Of a stretch of 64,000 nt of DNA, positions 33,418 through 42,660 are shown in pieces. Position 1 is the first letter of the stretch. Each line of letters opens with the position of its first letter. The stretch lies in the NCBI GenBank assembly GCA_947497945.1, contig CANMIP010000030.1, positions 1 to 64,000 of the forward strand, written 5' to 3'. The stretch is from an uncultured Tropicimonas sp. (GTDB lineage Bacteria; Pseudomonadota; Alphaproteobacteria; Rhodobacterales; Rhodobacteraceae). The translations under genes were made by a program, and so were the position numbers. The notes beneath the pieces are model-generated. The model was not told the origin of the DNA. It saw nothing but the letters and a program-made list of their open reading frames with translations, and made no database searches.

Positions 33418-33631
33418 TTTCGGTCGCGTCGGCGCTCATGCGAATGGGTCGTTCTTTCGGTCGAAACCCGGCACCGAAGCGACCGAAAAAGCGACCCGAA
33501 CGCCCGTTTCCGGCCGTTTCGACCGTCAACGCCGCCCAAACCGCTCCCCCAGGTACAAGAACGACCGAAATTTCGGTCGCTCCTGACCGGGATTTGTGCA
33601 AATCCGACCGGTTTTTCGGTCGAAAACCGGC
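33418..33631. repeat. Cluster of TTTCGGTCG repeats upstream of the ferric permease
   Basis: The 9-mer TTTCGGTCG or its complement CGACCGAAA occurs at 33418, 33455, 33480 (complement), 33562-33579 (back-to-back as the 18-bp palindrome CGACCGAAATTTCGGTCG) and 33614. The last copy lies in the hairpin CCGGTTTT/AAAACCGG (33609-33631). All lie within 214 bp of a gene-free 446-bp gap (33294-33739). The unit could be an operator array or a remnant of a small repeat element. Irregular spacing excludes a CRISPR. Confidence 0.65.
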
Positions 33632-33739
33632 CCGGACGCCTGTCCCGTCCCAACCGGCCCGCCCGGTTGCGGCCTCGTGCAGAACTGCCGCAGGATTTCC
33701 GATTTCCGCCCCGAACAAAATCCGATAAAAACGCTCATC

Positions 33740-35431
33740 ATGAGCTTGCGCCCCTCGATCCTGGCCGAGCGAACAGCGTCCGGCCTGCTGCGCGGGGGAG
33801 CGCTCTTCGTTGCGGCAATCTGTTTTCTGCCAATGGTTGCCGTGGCGGTTGCCGCGAGCCTTGGCTCGACCGAGACCCTGCGGCACCTGGCCGAGACCGT
33901 GCTCTGGACCTATACGACCACGACGGCGCAGCTCGTGGTGATCGTCGCCATCGGGACCGCCGCCATCGGAACCGGCGCGGCCTGGCTGGTCACCATGACC
34001 CGCTTCCCCGGCGCCCGCTTCTTCGAGATCGCCCTCGCCCTGCCCATGGCCTTCCCGGCCTATGTGATGGGCTATGCCTATACCGATTTCCTCGACCATC
34101 CCGGCGCCGTGCAGACCGCGCTGCGCGCCCTCACCGGCTGGGGTCCGCGCGATTACTGGTTCCCGGAAATCCGCTCCGTCGAGGGCGCAGCGCTGATGCT
34201 GATCCTCGTCCTCTACCCCTATGTCTACCTGCTCGCCCGCGCTGCCTTCCTGCAGCAAAGCGCCACCGCCTTCCTGGCCGCTCGCGCGCTTGGGCGCGGC
34301 CCATGGGCCGCCTTCCTCCGCGTGTCCCTGCCGATGGCGCGACCGGCCATTGCCGGCGGCGTGCTGCTGGCGGTGATGGAAACCATCGCCGATTACGGCA
34401 CTGTCTCCTATTTCTCGGTCCAGACCTTCGCCACCGGCATCTACACGAGCTGGTTCACCATGGCGGATCGCGCCGCCGCGGCCCAGCTTGCCCTCTGCCT
34501 GCTCGGCTTCGCCCTCCTGCTCGCCATCCTCGAACGCATCCAGCGCGGCGACGCCCGCCATCACGCCGCCGGCAAACGTTTCGAACGCCTGCCGCCGAGC
34601 AAGCTGACCGGTCTGCACAAATGGGGCGCCCTCGCGCTCTGCACCATTCCCGTCCTCTTCGGCTTCGTCCTGCCGGTTGTGCTTCTGGTCACGATGGGGC
34701 TGGAAAGCGAACAGTCGCTCTTCTCAAGTCGCTACGCACATTTCACCCGCAACACGATCCTGCTCGCCGGCACTGCAGCACTCCTGACGACGCTTGGCGC
34801 CATCCTGATCGCCTTCCGACAGCGCCTCTGGCCGTCCCGCACCTCGCGCATGGCCAACCACCTCGCCCGCATCGGCTATGCTGTGCCCGGCGGCGTGATC
34901 GCGGTCGGGCTGCTCGTCCCCTTCGCCGCCATCGATAACGGGCTCGACGCCTGGATGCGGGCCAGCTTCGGCATCTCGACCGGCCTGCTCTTCACCGGCT
35001 CGATCTGGCTGCTGGTCGCCGCCTACATGGCCCGCTTCATGGCCGCGGCCCTCAACGCCTATGACAGCGGACTCGGCACGATCCACCCCAATACCGACGC
35101 CGTCGCCCAGACGCTTGGCAAACAGCCGCTGGAGATGCTGCGCCGGGTCCACCTGCCGATCCTGCGCCCCTCGGTGCTGACCGCGCTGCTCATCGTCTTT
35201 GTCGACACGATGAAGGAGCTGCCCGCGACCCTCATCATGCGGCCCTTCAATTTCGACACGCTGGCGGTGCAGGCGCACCGGCTCGCCGCCGACGAGAGGC
35301 TCGATGGCGCGGCCGTGCCGAGCCTCGTCCTCGTCGCTGTCGGCCTGCTGCCGGTCATCCTTGTCTGCCGAGGCCTTGGAGCCCGCCCGAAATCGCGGGT
35401 CTTCGGACCGGCGCCATCGCCTGCGGAATAG
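33740..35431 (+). CDS. Fused ferric-iron ABC transporter permease (FbpB/AfuB type)
   Basis: The 563-aa inner-membrane protein has about 12 hydrophobic segments in two halves. Each half carries an ABC permease EAA loop: AARALGRGPWAAFLRVSLPMARPAIAGG in the first half and AQTLGKQPLEMLRRVHLPILRPSVLTA in the second, seen here in part. The end motif VDTMKELPATLIMRPFNFDTLA is typical of the FbpB/AfuB family that moves Fe3+ delivered by a periplasmic binding protein. No binding-protein or ATPase gene adjoins it. The ATG at 33740 is chosen; the open frame upstream runs through the TTTCGGTCG repeats. Iron as substrate is a family inference. Confidence 0.88.
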   Translation: MSLRPSILAERTASGLLRGGALFVAAICFLPMVAVAVAASLGSTETLRHLAETVLWTYTTTTAQLVVIVAIGTAAIGTGAAWLVTMTRFPGARFFEIALALPMAFPAYVMGYAYTDFLDHPGAVQTALRALTGWGPRDYWFPEIRSVEGAALMLILVLYPYVYLLARAAFLQQSATAFLAARALGRGPWAAFLRVSLPMARPAIAGGVLLAVMETIADYGTVSYFSVQTFATGIYTSWFTMADRAAAAQLALCLLGFALLLAILERIQRGDARHHAAGKRFERLPPSKLTGLHKWGALALCTIPVLFGFVLPVVLLVTMGLESEQSLFSSRYAHFTRNTILLAGTAALLTTLGAILIAFRQRLWPSRTSRMANHLARIGYAVPGGVIAVGLLVPFAAIDNGLDAWMRASFGISTGLLFTGSIWLLVAAYMARFMAAALNAYDSGLGTIHPNTDAVAQTLGKQPLEMLRRVHLPILRPSVLTALLIVFVDTMKELPATLIMRPFNFDTLAVQAHRLAADERLDGAAVPSLVLVAVGLLPVILVCRGLGARPKSRVFGPAPSPAE

Positions 35432-35868
35432 AAAGCCCCCCGCTGTCATCCGCCGTGGCCAGAAGCCCGCGGCAGGCTCTCCCTGCGCGGGACGACTGCT
35501 CCTCCCGCGCACGCAGCCGACATCTCGCGGAACCGGTCGGGTTTTCTCCGGACCGCCGCCATCCATCGCGGTCTTCGCCGGCTCGGCATGGCAGCAAGGC
35601 CCAGGAATGGCAGGATACGGGGCGCGGGCCGGGTCTTGCGCCTTTCGGCAATCCTTGCCGAGCCGGAACGTCGCGCTGAAAGTGCCTCGCCGCGTCAGCT
35701 TTTGTCTTTCTATAACAGCCTGTTGCGAGATTACATCCACCCCTTCCCGCCCTGTCGGATGCCGGACAGCCGCCCCTGCGCCTCTTGACTTTCCTGCGTG
35801 AAAGATGCCTGATCCGGGGCCGCATATTCCCCGCCAGACCGCTGTTCGAACGTTCAGGATCCGACGCC
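35432..35868. other. Gene-free stretch upstream of ppk1
   Basis: No coding frame here has support. A TATAAC hexamer (35711-35716) and a TTGACT hexamer (35785-35790) are isolated promoter-like elements without good partners. No convincing Pho box was found, although ppk1 is often phosphate-regulated. Confidence 0.4.
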
Positions 35869-38043
35869 ATGACCCAAGCCGATTTTCTCAAATCCCCCTT
35901 CCCCGCCCCTGTCGAGATCCCTGCGGCCCAGATCTCCGGCCCACGCCGCTTCTTCAACCGCGAGTTGAGCTGGCTGGCCTTCAACTGGCGCGTTCTCGAA
36001 GAAGCCACCAATCCGCGCGTGCCGCTGCTGGAGCGGGTCCGTTTCGTGTCGATCTCGGCGACCAATCTCGACGAGTTCTACACCGTCCGCGTCGCCGGCC
36101 TGCGCGAACTGGCGCGCGAAGGGCATATGAGCCCGGCCGCCGATGGGCTGACGCCGCTCGAACAGCTCGAACAGATCAACGAGAATGCCCGCCGGCTGCT
36201 TCAGGCCCAGCAAACCGCCTGGAACAAGCTCAAGAAGGAGATGGAGGCCGAAGGGATCGAGTTGCTCGCCCGCTCGCGCCTGACCCGCGCCGACAAGGCC
36301 CATTTGGAGGCCCATTTCCTGTCGCAGGTCTTCCCGGTGCTGTCACCGTTGGCGATCGACCCGGCGCACCCCTTCCCGTTCATCCCGAATGCAGGCTTCT
36401 GCCTTGCCCTGCAGCTCATCCGCGAAGCGGACGGGGTCTCCCGCCAGGCGCTGCTGCCGATCCCGGCGCAGGTTGACCGCTTCGTGCGCCTGCCCACGAC
36501 GGGCGCCGAAGACAGGTTCCTGCCGCTCGAAGACCTGCTGATCCTGCATCTGGGCTCGCTCTTCCCCGGCTACCGGCTGGAGGGACATTGCGCCTTCCGC
36601 GTGTTGCGCGACAGCGACCTCGAGGTCGAGGAGGAGGCCGAGGACCTGGTGCGCGAGTTCGAGGTCGCGCTGAAGCGGCGGCGGCGCGGCGACGTGATCC
36701 GGCTCAAGATGACCACCGGCGCGCCAGAAGCGCTGCGGGCGACGATCATGGAGGAGCTTGCCGTCTCGGGCGACGAGGTGGTCGAGGTCAAGGGCCTGCT
36801 GGGGCTGGCCGATCTCAAGGAACTGGTGCTCGATGCGCGCCCGGACCTGCTCTGGCCCAGCTTCACCCCGCGCGTGCCCGAGCGGGTCCAGGACCATGAC
36901 GGCGACATGTTCGAAGCGATCAAGCAGAAGGACATGCTGCTGCATCACCCATATGAGAGCTTCGACATGGTGGTCCGCTTCCTCGCGCAGGCGGCGCGCG
37001 ACCCCAATGTCCTGGCGATCAAGCAGACGCTCTACCGGACCTCGAAGAACAGCCCCATCGTCACCGCCCTCTGCGAAGCGGCGGAGGACGGCAAGTCGGT
37101 CACGGCGCTGGTCGAGCTGAAGGCGCGCTTCGACGAAGCCGCCAATATCCGCCAGTCGCGCAAGCTGGAGCGCGCTGGCGCCCATGTCGTCTACGGATTC
37201 ACCAACTACAAGACCCATGCCAAGATCAGCACCGTGGTCCGCCGCGAGGGCGACAAGCTGGTGACATACACCCATTACGGCACCGGAAATTACCACCCGA
37301 TCACCGCCAAGATCTATACCGACCTGAGCTTCTTTACCTGCGACGCGGCTCTCGGGCGGGACGCGACGAAGGTCTTCAACTATCTCTCCGGCTATGCCCA
37401 GCCGGAAGTGCTCGAGAACCTCTCGATTTCGCCGCATTCGCTCAAGCCGAGGCTCGTGGAAATGATCCGCCGGGAAGCGGAACTCGCCCGGGACGGCAAG
37501 CGGGCGGAGATCTGGGCCAAGATGAACTCGCTGATTGAAAGCGAGGTGATCGACGCGCTCTACGAAGCCAGCCAGGCCGGGGTGAAGATCAACCTCGTCA
37601 TCCGCGGCATCTGTGGCCTGCGGCCGGGGATCAAGGGGCTGTCGGAGAACATCCGGGTCAAGTCCATCGTCGGACGCTTTCTGGAGCATTCGCGGATCGT
37701 CTGTTTCGGCAGTGGCGCGGGCCTGCCCTCGAAACGCGCGAGGGTCTTTTTCTCCTCGGCCGACTGGATGGGGCGCAATCTCAACCGGCGAGTGGAGACA
37801 TTGGTCGAGGTCGAGAACGCGACGGTGAAGGCGCAGATCGTCAGCCAGATCATGGCCGCCAACATGGCCGACGAGGCGCAATCCTGGCTGCTGCGTCCCG
37901 ATGGCAGCTATGAGCGCATCGCCCCGCCAGAGGGCGAACAGGGGTTCGACTGCCACCGGTTCTTCATGGAGAACCCGTCGCTGTCCGGCCGGGGGTCAGC
38001 GGGCGCGGCGGATGTGCCGGAGCTTGCGCATTCGCGGGATTGA
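35869..38043 (+). CDS. ppk1: Polyphosphate kinase 1
   Basis: PPK1 polymerises the terminal phosphate of ATP into polyphosphate at the inner membrane. The 724-aa protein has the N domain ([20 protein letters not shown]), a head domain and the two PLD-like catalytic domains. The autophosphorylated His lies in [12 protein letters not shown] near residue 449 and the second conserved His in RFLEHSRIV near 606. [15 protein letters not shown] and [13 protein letters not shown] are ATP-site blocks. The ATG at 35869 has an AGGA site; an extension to 35785 is unlikely. The exopolyphosphatase gene ppx, frequently downstream, is not here. Confidence 0.97.
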   Translation: MTQADFLKSPFPAPVEIPAAQISGPRRFFNRELSWLAFNWRVLEEATNPRVPLLERVRFVSISATNLDEFYTVRVAGLRELAREGHMSPAADGLTPLEQLEQINENARRLLQAQQTAWNKLKKEMEAEGIELLARSRLTRADKAHLEAHFLSQVFPVLSPLAIDPAHPFPFIPNAGFCLALQLIREADGVSRQALLPIPAQVDRFVRLPTTGAEDRFLPLEDLLILHLGSLFPGYRLEGHCAFRVLRDSDLEVEEEAEDLVREFEVALKRRRRGDVIRLKMTTGAPEALRATIMEELAVSGDEVVEVKGLLGLADLKELVLDARPDLLWPSFTPRVPERVQDHDGDMFEAIKQKDMLLHHPYESFDMVVRFLAQAARDPNVLAIKQTLYRTSKNSPIVTALCEAAEDGKSVTALVELKARFDEAANIRQSRKLERAGAHVVYGFTNYKTHAKISTVVRREGDKLVTYTHYGTGNYHPITAKIYTDLSFFTCDAALGRDATKVFNYLSGYAQPEVLENLSISPHSLKPRLVEMIRREAELARDGKRAEIWAKMNSLIESEVIDALYEASQAGVKINLVIRGICGLRPGIKGLSENIRVKSIVGRFLEHSRIVCFGSGAGLPSKRARVFFSSADWMGRNLNRRVETLVEVENATVKAQIVSQIMAANMADEAQSWLLRPDGSYERIAPPEGEQGFDCHRFFMENPSLSGRGSAGAADVPELAHSRD

Positions 38044-38180
38044 GCCGGTCGCCGCCACCGCGCGTCCCGTCGGGACGCTCCGAATGCTTCGCCTAGAGAC
38101 GCGCAATCCGGGAACAGCCTCTCCGCGCTGTTCTCGGACATGCCGCCCCGGCTGAAGCGGTCCGCGGCATCGCAGCGGGC

Positions 38181-38546
38181 TCAGATATCGACCTCGTCGT
38201 CCTCTTCCGGCGTCTCGCCGGGCTCCAGCGGCACCTTTCGGCGCAGGATGATATCGCCATTGGGCAGGCGCTCAGGCGCATGATAAGCGTCGAGATCGTC
38301 GACCAGTGTATGGAATTTCTCCAGCATCGGCGCCATCTCCTCGGCGAAGGCACGCAGCTTCGGCTCCATCTCGGTCGCCAGATCCTCCATCATCGGCTGC
38401 ATTTCGTCGGCCAGCCCTTTCAGGAGCAGCTTCGCTCCCTCTTCGATCAGGCTAAAGCCCTCCCCGACTTCGCCCTCCTGGGCGGAAGCGGCAACAGGCA
38501 GGACGGCGAGGGCGGTGGCCAGAACGGCTGCAGGCAGGGTTTTCAT
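38181..38546 (-). CDS. Secreted or periplasmic helical hypothetical protein
   Basis: A 121-aa protein with a clear Sec signal peptide (MKTLPAAVLATALAVLPVAASAQ, cleavage after ASA). A helical, Met/Glu-rich stretch follows (KLLLKGLADEMQPMMEDLATEMEPKLRAFAEEMAPMLEKF), likely amphipathic. The C-terminus ends in an acidic tail EEDDEVDI after PNGDIILRRK. I do not recognise a characterised family, though similar short proteins recur in Rhodobacteraceae. It begins 7 nt after the stop of the nuclease/phosphatase gene, so the two are almost certainly cotranscribed. Confidence 0.75.
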   Translation of the reverse strand: MKTLPAAVLATALAVLPVAASAQEGEVGEGFSLIEEGAKLLLKGLADEMQPMMEDLATEMEPKLRAFAEEMAPMLEKFHTLVDDLDAYHAPERLPNGDIILRRKVPLEPGETPEEDDEVDI

Positions 38547-38553
38547 GGCCCGT

Positions 38554-39621
38554 TCATACGCCTGTTGCGAGATTCGCGGAAGCCTCCAGCTCGATATCCA
38601 GCGTCACAGGGAAGTGATCCGACGCCGCCAGCAATGCTTCGCGCAACTCCGGCACGGCATAGATCTCGGCATCGTCGAACGGGTGCCAGATCCGCCAGGC
38701 CGGGCGGCGCGACATCAGCCCCGGCGAGATCATGACAAAATCCAGCAGGGCCGAGAGATACCGCTTCTCGACATCATTGTAGAACCGCGCCGTGGCCGGC
38801 GGCCGGGCGGCGGAGCCGTGGACGGCCGGACCGACCTGTGCATGCGGGTCGAAGAGCCGCGCCTGCGCCGGCTGGCCCTGTCCGGCAATGATATCGAGCC
38901 CGGAGCGGCCGAAGAGCTCCTCATACTCGTCCAGCCCGGGACCATCGTTGAAATCTCCCAACACGATCAGCGGATCGCCCGCCTCCAGATGCGCCTCGAC
39001 CCGGCGCCGCAGCCAGATGCATTGCGCGAGCTGCTTGCGCCGGTTGGCAATCGAGATCCGCATGACATCGGCCTCGTTGCGCGCGCCGTGCGGCGCCTTG
39101 GACTTCACATGCACCCCGATCAGCCGAAACCGCGTGCCGGAGGCGCAGACCGCGTCCAGTTCCAGCGGTGGCTTGGAAAAGGTCACATGGTCGGGCGTGT
39201 CGTCAATGTCGAGATCGATCCGCAAGGTGCCGTCAAACCGCGGCGCCTCCCCGCCCCCCTTCTTGCCGGCGAAATCGCCGAGCGGATCGTGGCGGACCGT
39301 GAGCTTGTCCGGATCGTAGAGCAGCGCGATTTCCTGTTCGGTGTGATTGGCAAACCCGATCGCCGCGCGGCGCTGCCGCAGCTCAAAGGCCGCCGCGAAA
39401 CTCTCCAACGCGACCACCGTATCGCGATGCCGGCTTTGATCCGGCGCCTCGACGATCAGAACCGCATCCGCGTCCAGCGCCGTGAAGACCAATCCGAGCG
39501 CCTCCAACTGTTCGCGCCGAGTCACCTTGTAGCGCGCCGACCAGCGGTCGCTCATGTCCAGCCTGCCCTCGTCATCGAAGAGCAGGTTCATCCACTCGAC
39601 ATTATAGGTCGCAATCCGCAT
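38554..39621 (-). CDS. Endonuclease/exonuclease/phosphatase family protein
   Basis: The 355-aa protein starts MRIATYNVEWMNLLF, the first motif of the EEP (DNase I-like) fold. VLIVEAPD provides the metal-binding Glu region, and IGVHVKSKAP, VLGDFNDGPG and the C-terminal SDHFPVTLDIEL provide the catalytic Asp-Asn and His motifs. All active-site motifs are present, so it is probably an active metal-dependent phosphodiesterase or nuclease. No signal peptide is visible, so it acts in the cytoplasm. The start at 39621 is set by the motif; the longer frame to 39936 has no support. Substrate is unknown. Confidence 0.85.
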   Translation of the reverse strand: MRIATYNVEWMNLLFDDEGRLDMSDRWSARYKVTRREQLEALGLVFTALDADAVLIVEAPDQSRHRDTVVALESFAAAFELRQRRAAIGFANHTEQEIALLYDPDKLTVRHDPLGDFAGKKGGGEAPRFDGTLRIDLDIDDTPDHVTFSKPPLELDAVCASGTRFRLIGVHVKSKAPHGARNEADVMRISIANRRKQLAQCIWLRRRVEAHLEAGDPLIVLGDFNDGPGLDEYEELFGRSGLDIIAGQGQPAQARLFDPHAQVGPAVHGSAARPPATARFYNDVEKRYLSALLDFVMISPGLMSRRPAWRIWHPFDDAEIYAVPELREALLAASDHFPVTLDIELEASANLATGV

Positions 39622-39843
39622 CGGCCCCTCCGCGAAATCCGCCGGCCGCTGACGGCCCGCATATCGACGCTGCCTCGAATCCGGTCCGGGCGCAATCACG
39701 GCGCCCCTCCCGATCTCGGCCGCGCGCATTCGCCCGGTGCGGAGCAGGCATGTGCATTTGGCAAGGCCCGAACCGCCACAAAACTGATACGGTCTCACTG
39801 TCTCAAGAGTACGAATTCCAAAGGGTTTACCCGGGAGGAAGGC

Positions 39844-39877
39844 AAGGCGTCCGGGAATTTGACCGGACGCCTTTTCG
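39844..39877 (+). terminator. Orphan Rho-independent terminator
   Basis: AAGGCGTCCGG (39844-39854) and CCGGACGCCTT (39863-39873) form an 11-bp stem followed by TTCGTTT on the plus strand. No plus-strand gene lies upstream for more than 1.5 kb, so it either ends an unannotated small RNA or insulates the DUF1992 gene. The surrounding gap 39622-39999 is otherwise featureless. Confidence 0.75.
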
Positions 39878-39999
39878 TTTGCGCGTCTCCCGGAAGGCCA
39901 AGCCATGCACGGGACGGAACCCCGGCATGCCTGCACATGTTTTCCCTTGCCCCAGGGCGGGCGCGCTTCGAGGATGCGCCGACTAGGAGATGGGGTCCC

Positions 40000-40314
40000 A
40001 TGTCACATCCGCTGAGCTTTCTTGTCGACAATGCCATCCGCGCCGCGGAGGCCGACGGCGCCTTCGAGAACCTGCCCGGGGCCGGCAAGCCCCTGGCCAA
40101 TCTGGATGCGCCCGGCAATGCCGTGATCGACCGGATGCTGAAGGAGGCGAAGGCCAAGCCGCCGGTCGTCGTCTTCAAGGAAAAGATCATCGCCTGTCAG
40201 GAAAGATTGCGGGAGTTGCACGACCCCGACGCGCGCAAGGCGGAGATGCGCCGCCTCGCCGATCTTCAGACCCGGCTGGCCATTGAACAAGAAGCCCTGC
40301 GCCGCTTCGGCTGA
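40000..40314 (+). CDS. DUF1992 (DnaJ homolog subfamily C member 28-like) protein
   Basis: The 104-aa protein is the DUF1992 domain: FLVDNAIRAAEADGAFENLPGAGKPL at the N-terminus is the family signature, followed by DRMLKEAKAKPPVVVFKEK and a charged C-terminal helix. Eukaryotic relatives are annotated as DnaJ-C28-like, but no J domain (no HPD) is present. Function is unknown. AGGAG lies 10 nt before the ATG at 40000. It is convergent with the following J-domain chaperone gene, only 7 nt between stops. Confidence 0.85.
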   Translation: MSHPLSFLVDNAIRAAEADGAFENLPGAGKPLANLDAPGNAVIDRMLKEAKAKPPVVVFKEKIIACQERLRELHDPDARKAEMRRLADLQTRLAIEQEALRRFG

Positions 40315-40321
40315 GCAGGCT

Positions 40322-40993
40322 TCAGGCCGAGATCTCCTCCCAGGCCCGGTTGAGCGCGATAAGACGCTGTTCTGCCATGTGGATTGCTTCCTCTGGCACG
40401 CCGCGCGCCATCATCACATCCGGGTGGCTGTCCAGCACCTCCCGGCGCCAGACCTTGCGGATCTCCGTCAGAGGCATATCCGGGCTGACGCCCAGAACCT
40501 CGTAGGGATCGGGCGCGACATCGCTGACGCAGCGCGCCCGCAAGCTGCGGAACTCCCGCTCCGACAAGCCGAAAATCTTCGCCACCTCTTCAAGGACGAG
40601 GTTTTCCGCCTCGTGATAGTCGCCATCGGCCGTGGCGATATGAAAGAGTCCTTCCATGAGGTCGCGCAGGACGTCATGGCCATCCTCGAACAGCGTCGCA
40701 ATGCGTCGCGCATAAACGTCGAACCCCGCCACGTCCTGTCGTGCGAGATTGAAGACCCGGGCAGCATTGGCCTCGTCGGCCTCCGCGATGACGAAGACCT
40801 CGCGAAAGGCGCGCACCTCGTCCCGGGTCACCGAGCCATCGGCCTTGGCCAGCTTGGCTCCGAGCGCAATCACGGCAATGGTGAAGGCAACGCTCTTCTC
40901 CGGCGGCGTGCGCAGCCGGTCGAAGACGTCCGAAAGCGCTTCCCCCGAAGCCAACGCCGAAAGCGCGGCGGATATGCGTGACCAGATCGACAT
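40322..40993 (-). CDS. DjlA-like TerB + J-domain co-chaperone
   Basis: This 223-aa protein has an N-terminal TerB-like helical domain (SVAFTIAVIALGAKLAKADGSVTRDEV, FHIATADGDYHEAE) and a C-terminal J domain (DPYEVLGVSPDMPLTEIRKVWRREVLDSHPDV) with the HPD tripeptide needed to stimulate DnaK. It matches DjlA in domain order. No clear N-terminal membrane anchor is seen, unlike E. coli DjlA, so it may be cytosolic. The ATG at 40993 is chosen over the frame extending to 41131. It is divergent from the aldo/keto reductase gene. Confidence 0.88.
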   Translation of the reverse strand: MSIWSRISAALSALASGEALSDVFDRLRTPPEKSVAFTIAVIALGAKLAKADGSVTRDEVRAFREVFVIAEADEANAARVFNLARQDVAGFDVYARRIATLFEDGHDVLRDLMEGLFHIATADGDYHEAENLVLEEVAKIFGLSEREFRSLRARCVSDVAPDPYEVLGVSPDMPLTEIRKVWRREVLDSHPDVMMARGVPEEAIHMAEQRLIALNRAWEEISA

Positions 40994-41121
40994 GGCCCGC
41001 AGCCTATCTCGCCTGTGCGCAGGCCGACAGGGGGGATTGCTGCGGCATGAATGCCCGTGGCCGGGCGGGATCGGAGCGGCCATAAAAGCAGCGAAGCAGT
41101 ATGTGAAAAGGACCTGCAACG

Positions 41122-41952
41122 ATGCGGTCAATCCAGTTTCCCGACGGGACCAGTGTCCCCAGCCTCGGCCTCGGCACCTGGTATATCGGCGACTCCCACG
41201 CCCGGCGCGATGCCGAGATCGCCGCCCTGCGCCGGGGGATCGATCTGGGCATGAGCCTGATCGACAGCGCTGAAATGTATGGCAACGGCGCCTCGGAGAA
41301 GCTGGTGGGCGCGGCGATCGAGGGGCGGCGTGACGAAGTGTTCCTCGTCTCCAAGGTCTATCCGCACAATGCCTCGCGCGATGGCGTCGCGGCGGCCTGC
41401 GAACGCTCGCTTCAGCGCCTGGGCACGGACCGGCTCGACCTCTACCTGCTGCACTGGCGCGGCGGGGTGCCGCTGGACGAGACCATCGACGGGTTCGAGC
41501 GGCTGATCGCGGCGGGCAAGATCAACCGTTGGGGCGTGTCGAATTTCGATTCCTATGACATGGAGGATCTCGCTGCGGCAGGCGGTGCAGCCGTGGCCAC
41601 CAACCAGGTGCTCTACAATCTCTCGACCCGGGGCATCGAGTGGGACCTGCTGCCGGAGGCGCGCGAGGACGGGATCCCGATCATGGCCTATTCGCCGGTC
41701 GACCAGGCGCGGCTGCTGGTCGAGTCGGAGTTGATCGCACTAGCCCGCGAGATAGGGGCGAGTGCCGCGCAATTGGCGCTGGCCTGGGCAATCGATTGTG
41801 GCGGGGTGATCGCAATCCCGAAGGCGGGCCGCGCCGAGCATGTCGAGGAGAACGCGAAAGCCGCCGAGATCGTGCTGACCGACGAGATCCGGGCCCGGCT
41901 CGACGCGATCTTCCCGCCGCCGGACGGGCCGACACCGCTGGAAATTCTCTGA
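41122..41952 (+). CDS. Aldo/keto reductase
   Basis: The 276-aa NADPH-dependent carbonyl reductase has an AKR TIM-barrel fold. The catalytic tetrad is visible as Asp/Tyr in LIDSAEMYGNG, Lys in FLVSKVYP and His in YLLHWRGG. Cofactor-site residues lie in IAIPKAGRAEHVEENA near the C-terminus. It resembles the 2,5-diketogluconate reductase-like subgroup, for which physiological substrates are usually not known. It is transcribed alone and converges with the VOC protein gene, 3 nt between stops. Confidence 0.9.
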   Translation: MRSIQFPDGTSVPSLGLGTWYIGDSHARRDAEIAALRRGIDLGMSLIDSAEMYGNGASEKLVGAAIEGRRDEVFLVSKVYPHNASRDGVAAACERSLQRLGTDRLDLYLLHWRGGVPLDETIDGFERLIAAGKINRWGVSNFDSYDMEDLAAAGGAAVATNQVLYNLSTRGIEWDLLPEAREDGIPIMAYSPVDQARLLVESELIALAREIGASAAQLALAWAIDCGGVIAIPKAGRAEHVEENAKAAEIVLTDEIRARLDAIFPPPDGPTPLEIL

Positions 41953-41955
41953 AGC

Positions 41956-42561
41956 TCAGGCGAGCCGGCGCGGCCCGGTCGGCGTGTCGATGACGGCGGC
42001 AAGCCCGACCGGGCCGATTTCGAACCGAAAGCGTGGATCGGCGAGCTGGAGCCGGTCGCGCAACGCTCCGGCATCGGGGTGCCGAACGGTGAGTTCGCTG
42101 AGCCGGCATCCGCTCTCATCGAGCAGGGCCGCAGGGTGGTCGCTCTGCCACTGGATCACGGCGGGGTGGCAATTGTCGAAGGGCAAGCGCCCGTCCCCGG
42201 GCACGGCCATCTGCCAGCGATAGGCGCCACGGTTGAGGGCAATTGGCGCGCCGATCCCGGACCCGAGCGCTTCCTGCGCCGCCGCCATATCCGCGCATCG
42301 CAGGATCCAGTTCGTCAGGCGCGGAGCGCCCGAGAAGGAATCGAGATCAAACCAGCGCGGCCGCGCAGGCGGAGGGGCTGCCGGGTCCACGGCGATCACT
42401 TCAAGATATTCGGTTCCGCCGAGCGAGAGCAGCCGGTTATGGGTGCCGAAATGCGGGTGCTGCCCGCCCGGCCCCAACGCCACGCCCAGCGCCGCCTCGA
42501 CCGCTTGCACACCTTCGTCCAATGTCTCGCAGGACACCGCCAGATGATCGAATTCAAACAT
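41956..42561 (-). CDS. VOC-superfamily (glyoxalase-like) protein
   Basis: A 201-aa protein starting MFEFDHLAVSCETLDEGVQA, a VOC beta-alpha-beta-beta-beta start with a His ligand. GGQHPHFGTHNRLLSLGGTEYLEVIAVD provides more potential metal ligands. The pattern resembles the Glyoxalase_3-type proteins of proteobacteria, whose function is undefined. The start at 42561 fits the family; the longer frame would begin inside the scpA terminator. It follows that terminator, so it is probably transcribed separately from the mutase. Confidence 0.82.
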   Translation of the reverse strand: MFEFDHLAVSCETLDEGVQAVEAALGVALGPGGQHPHFGTHNRLLSLGGTEYLEVIAVDPAAPPPARPRWFDLDSFSGAPRLTNWILRCADMAAAQEALGSGIGAPIALNRGAYRWQMAVPGDGRLPFDNCHPAVIQWQSDHPAALLDESGCRLSELTVRHPDAGALRDRLQLADPRFRFEIGPVGLAAVIDTPTGPRRLA

Positions 42562-42573
42562 TGCCCCTCGCGC

Positions 42574-42608
42574 AAAAAAAGGGCGGACCGCAACCGGTCC
42601 GCCCCTTT
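42574..42608 (-). terminator. Rho-independent terminator of methylmalonyl-CoA mutase
   Basis: GGGCGGACCG (42581-42590), loop CAAC and CGGTCCGCCC (42595-42604) form a 10-bp stem. AAAAAAA at 42574-42580 gives a seven-base U-run on the minus strand, 56 nt after the mutase stop. Confidence 0.93.
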
Positions 42609-42660
42609 TCATTGCATCTTTCCAGACCGCGGAGAAGAGATCTCCGCCCTCTGCCCCAAA

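Noticed and set aside
33418-33631. Possible CRISPR array
   Set aside because: The units are 9 bp, occur in both orientations with irregular spacing, and no cas gene is present.
33596-33739. N-terminal extension of the ferric permease through the repeat array
   Set aside because: The extension reads low-complexity repeat sequence; the membrane protein family begins near the ATG at 33740.
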